DNA from: Thioflexithrix psekupsensis
GTDB taxonomy: Bacteria; Pseudomonadota; Gammaproteobacteria; Beggiatoales; Beggiatoaceae
Assembly (NCBI RefSeq): GCF_002149925.1
Contig: NZ_MSLT01000007.1
Location: 92,614-156,613, forward strand
Reading direction: 5' to 3'
DNA length: 64,000 nt
The position numbers and the translations under genes were made by a program. This document shows positions 1 through 7,180 of this stretch, piece by piece (position 1 is the stretch's first letter; each line of letters starts with the position of its first letter). The notes under the pieces are model-generated. The model made no database searches and was not told the DNA's origin. It saw only the letters and a program-made list of their open reading frames with translations.

Positions 1-188
1 ATATCCACCGATATTTCTTTAACAGAAACTCCGCCCGCAAAATAAACTGATCCCTTTATTTCCAATCCTTGCGCACTGGCAAATAACTTTAAACGGTGCG
101 CTTGCACATTTTCAAACCATAATAAACCCAATAAAATAATACTGAAATAAAACAAAATGCCACCTTTATTCATGGTGATGTCATTCAT
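1..188 (-). CDS. NikL/CbiL-like secreted protein, N-terminal part only
   Basis: This is the first 62 codons of a minus-strand gene that runs off the left edge. From ATG at 188 it reads a short n-region, a hydrophobic segment (about residues 10-27, ILFYFSIILLGLLWF) and a cleavage-like end at VQAHRLKLFA. The mature start, AHRLKLFASAQG followed by GSVYFAGG, resembles the N-terminus of the periplasmic NikL/CbiL-type (DUF4198-like) accessory proteins of nickel/cobalt ECF transporters, which begin AHRLKVFA and continue with a G-Y/V-FSGG strand. That points to a secreted or membrane-anchored metal-uptake accessory protein. A GGAG lies 8 bases before ATG 188, which favours it over ATG 173. The gene follows the binding-protein gene at 309-1421 by 120 bases on the same strand. 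The function is inferred from a short stretch only. Confidence 0.5.
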   Translation of the reverse strand, partial: MNDITMNKGGILFYFSIILLGLLWFENVQAHRLKLFASAQGLEIKGSVYFAGGVSVKEISVD

Positions 189-308
189 ATCAACCACTCC
201 ACTTATCACTCAAAAATAACGTTGAAACAATGAACGCTCATCACCATCGTACTATAAAGCCGACTGCAAAAGAAGACAAGGCACAATCTGTCTAAACCCC
301 AAAACCAC

Positions 309-1421
309 TCATTCAAAAACCTCATCCACAATGCCAAATAATTCTACAGGTATTTCCAAACCAATAGCGCGGATAGAACTTAAATTAATTGCAATCTTTG
401 GCGGTTCTTCAAAAACTTGCGGTAAATTTCGCGGTAATGCGCCATTAAAAATTTTAGCGATTGTTTCTGCATAAAAATTGCCCACACACTTATGCCCCGC
501 CAATGCAATGCTCATTAAAACACCCAATTTAACATCGCGTGAACCCTGTTGAGAAAACGTGACAACCTGATTTTTATTAAAAATAGGCACCAACTTTTCC
601 ACCACATCTGGCGTTAGACCGCGATGGCGAGTGATATAAATTGCTTTTGTTTCTCCCACTAATTTTTCATAACAAGCGAACACTTCCTGTTTAGCCACTT
701 CCAAATCAGTGTTAGAAAAGCTGGCATGACAAGTTACTAATTCAATTTCGCGTTCTTTCACCAATTTTTCCACATCATTGATCGCCGCATAACTGCGTCC
801 TTCTTCTGAATTTTCATACACCACCCCCAACCGATCAAACCCCATCGTGTCATGAAACAACATGAGTTGACGCGCATTACGACTGGGGTCGATTTTAGCG
901 TGCAGGTGATCGTAGCCTGAATCTTCTACGCTTTTAATAATTTTTGCTTCTAAGGCATCAGCCACCGAAGCGGCCACTGTTGGCGTATGATGCTCATCAT
1001 TCGCCAAATCCAAAGCCGCCCACGTCCCCAAAGCCAACATCAGATCAATATCTTTTTGTTCATTAAGGCGTTTTAACACAGCGGCTTTGGTGGCAGGGCG
1101 CAACTCAGCATCCCAATGTGATGTCCAATACGCATCAGCGACAAATTCGACATAATCGCTGCGTATCGAGGTTGCCAGCCATTGCCACAATTGGCTGTTG
1201 TCTTTGTCGTCGGCTTGTGTGGGTATTGCTTGATCTTCAATCCATCCCAAACTCACCAAACCGTGAAAAATTGCGATTAAATTCATTTGGTAATCAGCAA
1301 AAGGGCCGCCTTCCAAATAACCAATACGCCATTTTTTCCCATCATTGGTTTTGGCTTGTACGGGATAATTGGCTTGTTTTTCCTGAGAAAATACAGGAGA
1401 AATTGAACCCATAAAGATCAT
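309..1421 (-). CDS. ABC-type periplasmic binding protein (PF04392-like), signal peptide out of frame
   Basis: The 370-residue product looks like the 'ABC transporter substrate binding' family (PF04392, TrpX-like). It has an early two-lobed sugar-binding-protein-like pattern: WRIGYLEGGPF strand 1, DLMLALGTWAALDL, DRLGVVYENSEEGR at the second lobe, and KLGVLMSIALAGHKCVGNFYAETIAKIFNGALP near the end. It is expected in the periplasm; the substrate is unknown. From ATG 1421 the leader is only MIFMGSISPVFSQ, too short and without a charged n-region. The same frame stays open upstream and hydrophobic (FFLNTFLWIIL) but has no start. An ATG at 1480 in another frame reads MKHFLIRHISF and then stops. 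One extra base in the T5 run (1447-1451 on the plus strand) would join them into a normal signal peptide. See findings. Confidence 0.6.
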   Translation of the reverse strand: MIFMGSISPVFSQEKQANYPVQAKTNDGKKWRIGYLEGGPFADYQMNLIAIFHGLVSLGWIEDQAIPTQADDKDNSQLWQWLATSIRSDYVEFVADAYWTSHWDAELRPATKAAVLKRLNEQKDIDLMLALGTWAALDLANDEHHTPTVAASVADALEAKIIKSVEDSGYDHLHAKIDPSRNARQLMLFHDTMGFDRLGVVYENSEEGRSYAAINDVEKLVKEREIELVTCHASFSNTDLEVAKQEVFACYEKLVGETKAIYITRHRGLTPDVVEKLVPIFNKNQVVTFSQQGSRDVKLGVLMSIALAGHKCVGNFYAETIAKIFNGALPRNLPQVFEEPPKIAINLSSIRAIGLEIPVELFGIVDEVFE

Positions 1422-1720
1422 TAAAATGATCCATAAAAAAGTATTTAAAAAGAAATATGGCGTATTAAAAAGTGTTTCATTATCGTCTATTCAATAAAAA
1501 GGTTAAGTTATACTACATTAAAAAGTAAAACAAACAGGCAAAAATTATTTTTCTTTGTACATTAGGCGTAAAGTATATCATTAGCAATCGTTATTTTGAT
1601 TAACGAATACAATAGCTTGATTTATCAAGATAAATTGACTTTTTTTTGATTACAAAAACGCTAAATAAACATGGATTTAACTTATCAATGTAGAAAAATC
1701 TAACGGAAATAAAACGCATA

Positions 1721-2797
1721 ATGAACACACATCAAACAGACAATCACTTCTCGAATCGAGTATTAACTTGGTTTGATCGACACGGACGCAAACATTTACC
1801 GTGGCAACAACAACCGACCCCTTACCACGTATGGGTGTCAGAAATCATGCTACAACAAACCCAAGTCACCACCGTGATTCCTTATTATCAACGGTTTATG
1901 GTGCGTTTTCCGGATGTTTCTGCGCTGGCGACGGCGGGCGTAGACGAGGTATTGCACTATTGGACAGGATTGGGTTATTACGCTCGTGCGCGTCATTTGC
2001 ACCAAGCGGCGCAACACATCCACTCTCAACATCACGGCATTTTTCCCACCCAATGGGCAGAGATTGTGGCATTACCGGGCGTTGGGCGTTCCACCGCAGG
2101 CGCAATAATGGCCTTGGCCTACGGACAACGTTATGCGATTTTAGATGGCAATGTGAAACGGGTTTTGTGTCGTTACCATGCGATAACTGGCTGGTCGGGT
2201 TCAAGTGCGGTCAGTCAGTCCTTGTGGGCGTTGGCGGAAAAATACACACCCGCCAATCGAGTCGCTGATTACACCCAAGCCATGATGGACTTAGGGGCAT
2301 TAATTTGTCGGCGAAGGGGGGCATTGTGCGAGGAATGTCCTTTACACAGCGATTGTCAGGCTTACCGGCAACAAGCGGTAGATGCCTATCCACACAGCAA
2401 ACCCCGCAAAGCAACTCCTGAAAATCATTTGATAGTACTCGTGATTGTAAGCGAAAAAGGACTTTTACTAGAAAAACGCCCTGACACAGGAATTTGGGGC
2501 GGATTATGGAGTTTACCGCAAGTTTCTGACATGACCGCGATAGCCGATTGGTGTAAAACACACTGTCAATTCACCCCGACAAATTGGCACACTTGGCCGA
2601 GTCTGAGCCATCAATTGACCCACTTACGATTACATCTTCATCCGGTGGCCATTGTTTTGCCTGAGGGAAATGCGCCTAATTTACTAGCGGTTGCGCCGTC
2701 GGCTTCGTTTTGCTGGTACAACTTTGATGCACCGCCTGCGCTGGGATTACCGGCACCGGTGGTGCGCCTAGTGGAACAAATTAAAATGAAATGTTAA
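1721..2797 (+). CDS. mutY: Adenine DNA glycosylase MutY
   Basis: MutY removes adenine mispaired with 8-oxoguanine or guanine in base excision repair. The 358-residue protein has the complete family layout. The N-terminal helical domain carries SEIMLQQTQV with the catalytic glutamate near residue 43. The helix-hairpin-helix is LPGVGRSTAGAIMALAY near residue 115, followed by DGNVKRVLCR with the catalytic aspartate. The 4Fe-4S loop has spacing C-x6-C-x2-C-x5-C (CRRRGALCEECPLHSDC, near residues 192-208). A C-terminal NUDIX-like 8-oxoG recognition domain follows from about residue 230. The length matches E. coli MutY (350). It stands alone, divergent from the binding-protein gene, with a weak ribosome binding site. 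Its usual partner yggX is not adjacent. Confidence 0.96.
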   Translation: MNTHQTDNHFSNRVLTWFDRHGRKHLPWQQQPTPYHVWVSEIMLQQTQVTTVIPYYQRFMVRFPDVSALATAGVDEVLHYWTGLGYYARARHLHQAAQHIHSQHHGIFPTQWAEIVALPGVGRSTAGAIMALAYGQRYAILDGNVKRVLCRYHAITGWSGSSAVSQSLWALAEKYTPANRVADYTQAMMDLGALICRRRGALCEECPLHSDCQAYRQQAVDAYPHSKPRKATPENHLIVLVIVSEKGLLLEKRPDTGIWGGLWSLPQVSDMTAIADWCKTHCQFTPTNWHTWPSLSHQLTHLRLHLHPVAIVLPEGNAPNLLAVAPSASFCWYNFDAPPALGLPAPVVRLVEQIKMKC

Positions 2798-3139
2798 ACA
2801 TTTCAGAATTCTGATAAAAATAATCCATTTGAAGACTTTTTTATATTTTAACTTGAATTTTTCACTGAATTAAAATTCACGGTTATCAGAAAACCATTAC
2901 CGTTTGTCGGTTATTTTTTATAAAATAGAGAAAAAACAGATAGATAAGTTTTTCTCTCAGAGAAAAATCAGAAAAAGTCTCATAGCCCATTTTTGCATAT
3001 CGTTTTAAACTATTCATCAAGAGCTAACAAGAGGAATTGAGTGCTTGATTGAATCAACAACTTAGAATTTCTGTAAAGTTAGCATCATCATGAATTTGCA
3101 ACTGAATTTTAGATTTCGAGCAATCGAAGGGGATCACAA
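2798..3139. other. AT-rich intergenic region between mutY and the acidic repeat gene
   Basis: No gene is visible in these 342 bases. A perfect 12-bp palindrome TCAGAATTCTGA lies at 2803-2814, just after the mutY stop. The stretch also contains poly-T/A tracts. The last bases (GAAGGGGATCAC) give a good ribosome binding site for the gene starting at 3140. The promoter of that gene should lie here but I could not single one out. Confidence 0.5.
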
Positions 3140-4477
3140 ATGAACATGAAAAGAAAATTACTGGCCGTTGCTGTGGCCGGTGTATTAATGGGCGCATCTT
3201 TCGCATTACATGCAGCACCCGGTGGCAAACCGGAAAACGCAGGAAATCCCGGCAAAATAGAAGTGTGCCATAACGGTAAAACATTAAGTGTTGCTGCGGC
3301 TGCGCTGAAGGGATTACTCAATGCTGGCGCAACAGAGGGAGCTTGCCCTGCTGAGGAACCGGCCGAAGAAGAACCAGAAGATCCCGTTGCTGAAGAACCA
3401 GCCGAAGAAGAACCCGTTGCTGAAGAACCGGCCGAAGAAGAGCCTGTTGCTGAAGAACCAGCCGAAGAAGAACCTGTTGCTGAAGAACCAGCCGAAGAAG
3501 AACCTATTGCTGAAGAACCAGCCGAAGAAGAACCCGTTGCTGAAGAACCAGCCGAAGAAGAACCTGTTGCTGAAGAACCAGCCGAAGAAGAACCTGTTGC
3601 TGAAGAACCAGCCGAAAAAGAACCTGTTGCTGAAGAACCAGCCGAAGAGGAACCTGTTGCTGAAGAACCAGCCGAAGAAGAACCTGTTGCTGAAGAACCA
3701 ACCGAAGAAGAACCCGTTGCTGAAGAACCTGTTGCTGAAGAACCAGCCGAAGAAATTCCAACTGTTGAGACTCCAGACGCAGAACAAGAACATACGTTGG
3801 GTGTGTTAGAAGAAGTGGGCGAAGAACTGGTGACAGCAAGTCCAGAAGAACAATTGAACTTGTTGCAACAGGCACTGATTACCCGTTCTTTCTACACAGA
3901 AAAATATGGTCAACTGGCCTTTTTACCCGAAGTGAAGATGGAAGTAGACGGACAAGTTCTCGTTTTCTCCTTACTGTTCAAAGCAGTTGAACAAGAAGAT
4001 GGCAGTTACGAGTATGTCTTGCAAGCGGTTCAATCTTCTGAAGGTATGCCAGTAGTTTCTGAAGGCGATGCAGTTGTTGATCAAGAAAGCGCGACATTAG
4101 CACTGCCGATTATTGACTTGTTCAGTAGCTATGGCGGAACAACGGTCATTACCTCCTACACTGGCACATTAAAGATCACCAGCGTTGATCCTTTAGTCGC
4201 TGTTGTTGAAGACAGTACGGCTTTGCAACAAGTTGTTTTAGACGAAGAAGAACCAGTCGCTGAAGAACCCGTTGCTGAAGAACCAGTCGCTGAAGAACCC
4301 GTTGCTGAAGAACCAGCCGCTGAAGAACCCGTTGCTGAAGAGCCAGCCGCTGAAGAACCAGTCGCTGAAGAACCCGTTGCTGAAGAACCCGTCGCTGAAG
4401 AACCCGTTGCTGAAGAACCCGTCGCTGAAGAACCCGTTGCTGAAGAACCCGTCGCTGAAGAACCCGTTGCTGGATAA
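3140..4477 (+). CDS. Secreted acidic Glu/Pro/Val/Ala repeat protein
   Basis: The 445-residue secreted protein has unknown function. Residues 1-26 form a clear Sec signal peptide (NMKRKLLAVAVAGVLMGASF then ALHAA). Next comes a short domain with VCHNGKTLSVAAAALKGLL and a final GAC, resembling the CHKGK...HL-HGD-x-GxC motif found in many secreted bacterial proteins. Residues about 68-205 are a decapeptide array (EEPVAEEPAE), residues about 210-365 a non-repetitive globular segment with a possible beta-rich fold, and residues about 369-445 a second array of EEPVA pentapeptides. The protein is extremely acidic and lacks an LPxTG or other anchor. It may be an extracellular polyelectrolyte, calcium-binding or spacer protein; that is inference. 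GAAGGGG before ATG 3140 sets the start. A strong terminator follows. Confidence 0.75.
   Translation: MNMKRKLLAVAVAGVLMGASFALHAAPGGKPENAGNPGKIEVCHNGKTLSVAAAALKGLLNAGATEGACPAEEPAEEEPEDPVAEEPAEEEPVAEEPAEEEPVAEEPAEEEPVAEEPAEEEPIAEEPAEEEPVAEEPAEEEPVAEEPAEEEPVAEEPAEKEPVAEEPAEEEPVAEEPAEEEPVAEEPTEEEPVAEEPVAEEPAEEIPTVETPDAEQEHTLGVLEEVGEELVTASPEEQLNLLQQALITRSFYTEKYGQLAFLPEVKMEVDGQVLVFSLLFKAVEQEDGSYEYVLQAVQSSEGMPVVSEGDAVVDQESATLALPIIDLFSSYGGTTVITSYTGTLKITSVDPLVAVVEDSTALQQVVLDEEEPVAEEPVAEEPVAEEPVAEEPAAEEPVAEEPAAEEPVAEEPVAEEPVAEEPVAEEPVAEEPVAEEPVAEEPVAG
3345..3757 (+). repeat. 30-bp tandem repeat array encoding EEPVAEEPAE
   Basis: About thirteen near-identical 30-bp units, typified by GCTGAAGAACCAGCCGAAGA followed by AGAACCTGTT, code for a decapeptide. 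Units differ mainly at third positions (GTT/GTC, CCA/CCG/CCC), with single changes such as GAA to AAA near 3616 and GCC to ACC near 3700. The last units are cut to 15 bp. Such arrays change length by slippage and recombination. Confidence 0.95.
4246..4473 (+). repeat. 15-bp tandem repeat array encoding EEPVA
   Basis: This second array in the same gene uses a simpler 15-bp unit, GCTGAAGAACCCGTT or GCTGAAGAACCCGTC. The two synonymous forms alternate almost strictly towards the end, so the current unit of duplication is probably 30 bp. A few units carry GCC (Ala) for GTC/GTT. Confidence 0.95.
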
Positions 4478-4540
4478 AACGTAAGCGAAAAATCAGAAAT
4501 GGACTGCGTTTTCACAACGGAGTCCATCTGAAGTAAAACA

Positions 4541-4578
4541 AAAAAAGGGACAATGTTTCACAGACACTGTCCCTTTTT
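4541..4578. terminator. Bidirectional intrinsic terminator
   Basis: The stem GGGACAATG (4547-4555) pairs with CACTGTCCC (4565-4573) with one mismatch. It is flanked by A6 upstream and T5 downstream. It lies between the convergent acidic-repeat gene and ftsI and can serve both. A weaker hairpin (GGACT...AGTCC, about 4501-4524) precedes it. Confidence 0.85.
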
Positions 4579-4606
4579 CATTTCTGCTGTCAACCCACTA
4601 AAAAAT

Positions 4607-6442
4607 TTAACGCGCCACTCCCAATCCCCTCAATGCCTCGTCCATCACCGCAGAAAACACAGGCGCAGCAATTTGTCCACCGTAATATTCTTCACCTTTC
4701 GCCTCGTCAATCATCACAGCCATCACCCACCGTGGATTATCCACAGGAGCTAAACCCACAAACAAACTAATATACGCACCTTGCACATAACCACTGCCTT
4801 GATGCTTACGCGCTGTGCCTGTTTTTCCGGCCACCCGATAATTCGCAACCTGTGCCAATGGAGCAGTACCAGAGGCAGAAGTCACCCCTTCCAACAAACG
4901 TAAAACATTTTCCGCCACCGTAGGCGAAATCACTTGTGGCCAAGTCTGTGGCATTTGCGCCGTGGCGCGCACAAAATGCACCGTCGGTAAACGCCCCCCA
5001 TTGCCAAATACCGCATACGCCCGCGCCAATTGCAACAAGGTCACATTCAAACCATAACCAAAAGCCAATGTCGCTTGATCCACCGTTTGCCACTGCTCAG
5101 GAAGCGATAAATGCCCCTTTGCCTCACCGGGAAAACCACTAGCCGAAATATCACCAAAACCAAATTGCCTCAAAAATTGCCACAATGCCTGCGCGTCTAA
5201 CGACAAAGCAATACGACTTGCACCCACATTACTCGATTTCTGCATCAAAGTGGCCAAACTGATTTCGCCATAATTACGCGGATCGCGTACCGTATATTTT
5301 CCCAACTGAAAATAACCGGGACGGGTATCAATTCGACTGTTCAGCGTGTAACGCCCATGGGCTAACCCCGCAGCAACAATAAAAGTTTTCATCGTTGATC
5401 CCGGTTCAAACACATCAGTCACCGCTCGATTGCGATACACGCCACCATCTCGACGTAAACGATCATTGGGATTGTAGGCGGGTTGGTTCACCATCGCCAA
5501 CACCTCGCCTGTATGCACATCCAACAAAACCGCTGCACCTGCCCGTGCTTCCGTTTTCTCCACGACAGTTTTTAATTCCCGATAAGCCATGTATTGTAAA
5601 CGTCTATCAAGCGTCAATTCCACATCCTGTCCATGACGGGGATTTTGTAAAACTGCCAATTCTGCGACCGAATGCTTCTGTGGTGTTTGTATCACTTGTT
5701 TACTGCCCGCCACCCCCATTAAATAACGATTTAACGCCAATTCCAAGCCTTCTTGTCCTTCGTCATCAATATTAGTAAATCCCAAAATATGCGCCGTAAT
5801 TTCTGCTTCAGGATAATAACGCCCATATTCTTGTTGTAAAAAAACACCTTGTAATTTCAAGGCTTGCACCGCTTGGGCTAACGACGGCGGCACATGACGA
5901 CGAATATAGGCAAATTCCCGTTGCTCTCGCCCACGTAACAAGTGCAATAACTCTGGCGAAGATAAATCAAGCACTTGAGATAACACAGGAATCTGCTCAG
6001 GCAAGGCTAAAAATAATTTAGGATTCACCCAAATCGACTCAATCGGTGTACTCATCGCCAACGGAGTCCCATGCCGATCCAGCAACAAACCACGGTGTGC
6101 CGGCAACGTCACCGTGCGAATATGCCGCGCATCCCCTTGCGTTTGCAAAAATTGGGTGTGCATCACCTGTAAATACGCCGCACGCGCCAATAAAATACAA
6201 ATAACCAGCACCATAATTAACAATAACCACTGTCGCCGTCCCCAATACGATTCCACAGGTGGCACATCAAGGCTAGAATTGGCGCGGGGACGTGGAGAGG
6301 GAGGAGATGGAAGTTCAGTTTGGCGCAAGTATTCGAGTAATGTTTTTTGGGGGGAGCGTTTAATTTTCGAGTGTGGGGTATTTTTTGCGCCTTTTCTCCG
6401 AAAATAACGCCATTTGGAAAAATAAGAATCGCGTTGACTCAC
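4607..6442 (-). CDS. ftsI: Septal peptidoglycan transpeptidase FtsI (PBP3)
   Basis: FtsI is the class B penicillin-binding protein of the divisome that cross-links septal peptidoglycan in the periplasm. The 611-residue protein has a longer than usual cytoplasmic N-terminus (about 75 residues, basic and proline-rich). One membrane anchor follows near residues 72-92 (WLLLIMVLVICILLARAAYL), then the pedestal domain with RGLLLDRHGTPLA. The transpeptidase domain has STMK (catalytic Ser near residue 339), SSN (in MQKSSNVGASRIA) and KTGTA near residue 538. E. coli FtsI is 588 residues. It overlaps ftsL by 4 bases (ATGA), the usual coupled arrangement. The rest of the dcw cluster (mraZ, rsmH, murE onward) is absent here. 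Confidence 0.95.
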   Translation of the reverse strand: MSQRDSYFSKWRYFRRKGAKNTPHSKIKRSPQKTLLEYLRQTELPSPPSPRPRANSSLDVPPVESYWGRRQWLLLIMVLVICILLARAAYLQVMHTQFLQTQGDARHIRTVTLPAHRGLLLDRHGTPLAMSTPIESIWVNPKLFLALPEQIPVLSQVLDLSSPELLHLLRGREQREFAYIRRHVPPSLAQAVQALKLQGVFLQQEYGRYYPEAEITAHILGFTNIDDEGQEGLELALNRYLMGVAGSKQVIQTPQKHSVAELAVLQNPRHGQDVELTLDRRLQYMAYRELKTVVEKTEARAGAAVLLDVHTGEVLAMVNQPAYNPNDRLRRDGGVYRNRAVTDVFEPGSTMKTFIVAAGLAHGRYTLNSRIDTRPGYFQLGKYTVRDPRNYGEISLATLMQKSSNVGASRIALSLDAQALWQFLRQFGFGDISASGFPGEAKGHLSLPEQWQTVDQATLAFGYGLNVTLLQLARAYAVFGNGGRLPTVHFVRATAQMPQTWPQVISPTVAENVLRLLEGVTSASGTAPLAQVANYRVAGKTGTARKHQGSGYVQGAYISLFVGLAPVDNPRWVMAVMIDEAKGEEYYGGQIAAPVFSAVMDEALRGLGVAR

Positions 6443-6711
6443 GGTTTAATCCATTTTTTCTGTGTGGCATCAGGTGGTTGCATGTGTAATTGTTGACGTG
6501 CTAAGGTGTCAATGCGGTGGCTATGCGACCATGTGCTGTATTCTAAACGCAATTGTGTTTCTTCTTGCTGCAACTGTTCGCGTTGTTGTTGTAACTGCTG
6601 CAATTTTATAAACATTTGACGGTTTTCATGCCGCACCCAAATCAAAGCCAATGCAGATGTCAATAAAGCCACCGCAAGAATCAGGGTCATGATGTGTAGA
6701 AAAAACTTCAT
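6439..6711 (-). CDS. ftsL: Cell division protein FtsL
   Basis: FtsL is a small bitopic divisome protein that forms a coiled coil with FtsB and activates FtsWI. The 90 residues show a short cytoplasmic end and one membrane helix at about residues 5-25 (MTLILAVALLTSALALIWV). A periplasmic coiled coil follows, rich in Gln and Glu (KLQQLQQQREQLQQEETQLR). The family motif region WSHSHRIDTLARQQLHMQPP fits the 'E-I-A-R-E-L-G-M' position of FtsL. It lies immediately upstream of ftsI with a 4-base overlap. The identification rests on topology, size and position. Confidence 0.85.
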   Translation of the reverse strand: MKFFLHIMTLILAVALLTSALALIWVRHENRQMFIKLQQLQQQREQLQQEETQLRLEYSTWSHSHRIDTLARQQLHMQPPDATQKKWIKP

Positions 6712-6873
6712 AAGTACCTAATAATAAGTAATTTTATATTCGTGATTCACTCCAGCTAAGAGGGTCAACGGTGCTTTTTTCAACACACCGCAGCAGAGAC
6801 CCATTTTATACCCATTTTTGACGCGGTCTATTCTCTCTACTAAAAATTATAAAACGACTTAACTTTTTAAAAA

Positions 6874-7110
6874 TCACGTCAAATCCAAATGTTCAACCCA
6901 TTCATACACATCAATCGCAGATTGTTGCTGACAGCAGCCTTTTTGACAAGAGCCTGCAAAATGCACGCGCCGCACTTTTCCTTTACGCTCCCAATGTGCC
7001 AACATCGGCATTAATATTTGCGCATCAGTATTAAAATAAGACGATAAATCCAATAAAGTTGCACGACGATGTTGCATTAAATATTTTTTAATGTCTAAAA
7101 GCCCCATCAT
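6874..7110 (-). CDS. feoC: Ferrous iron transport accessory protein FeoC
   Basis: FeoC is a small winged-helix protein that binds the FeoB cytoplasmic domain and, in enterobacteria, holds an oxygen-sensitive Fe-S cluster. The 78-residue product has the winged-helix pattern (LLDIKKYLMQHRRATLLDLS, then DAQILMPMLAHWERKGKVRRV) and a cysteine loop GSCQKGCCQQQ with Cys 55, 59 and 60. This spacing is shorter than the four-Cys C-x4-C-x2-C-x6-C loop of Klebsiella FeoC, so cluster binding may differ. It follows feoB by 70 bases and ends the iron operon. AGGAG lies 7 bases before ATG 7110. Confidence 0.85.
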   Translation of the reverse strand: MMGLLDIKKYLMQHRRATLLDLSSYFNTDAQILMPMLAHWERKGKVRRVHFAGSCQKGCCQQQSAIDVYEWVEHLDLT

Positions 7111-7180
7111 TAACGCTCCTATTTTAAGAAAAAATTAATAATGTAGAGATAAAAAATAATCTCTACATTATCTGATTTTA

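Noticed and set aside
3314..3875. Long open frames on both strands (Phe/Gly/Trp-rich and Leu/Lys-rich) across the acidic repeats
   Set aside because: They are forced open by the 30-bp repeat, which is in frame in all six readings. Only the plus frame from 3140 has a signal peptide, ribosome site and a non-repeat domain.
3345..4473. Possible CRISPR array
   Set aside because: The units are directly adjacent with no unique spacers, and they are coding.
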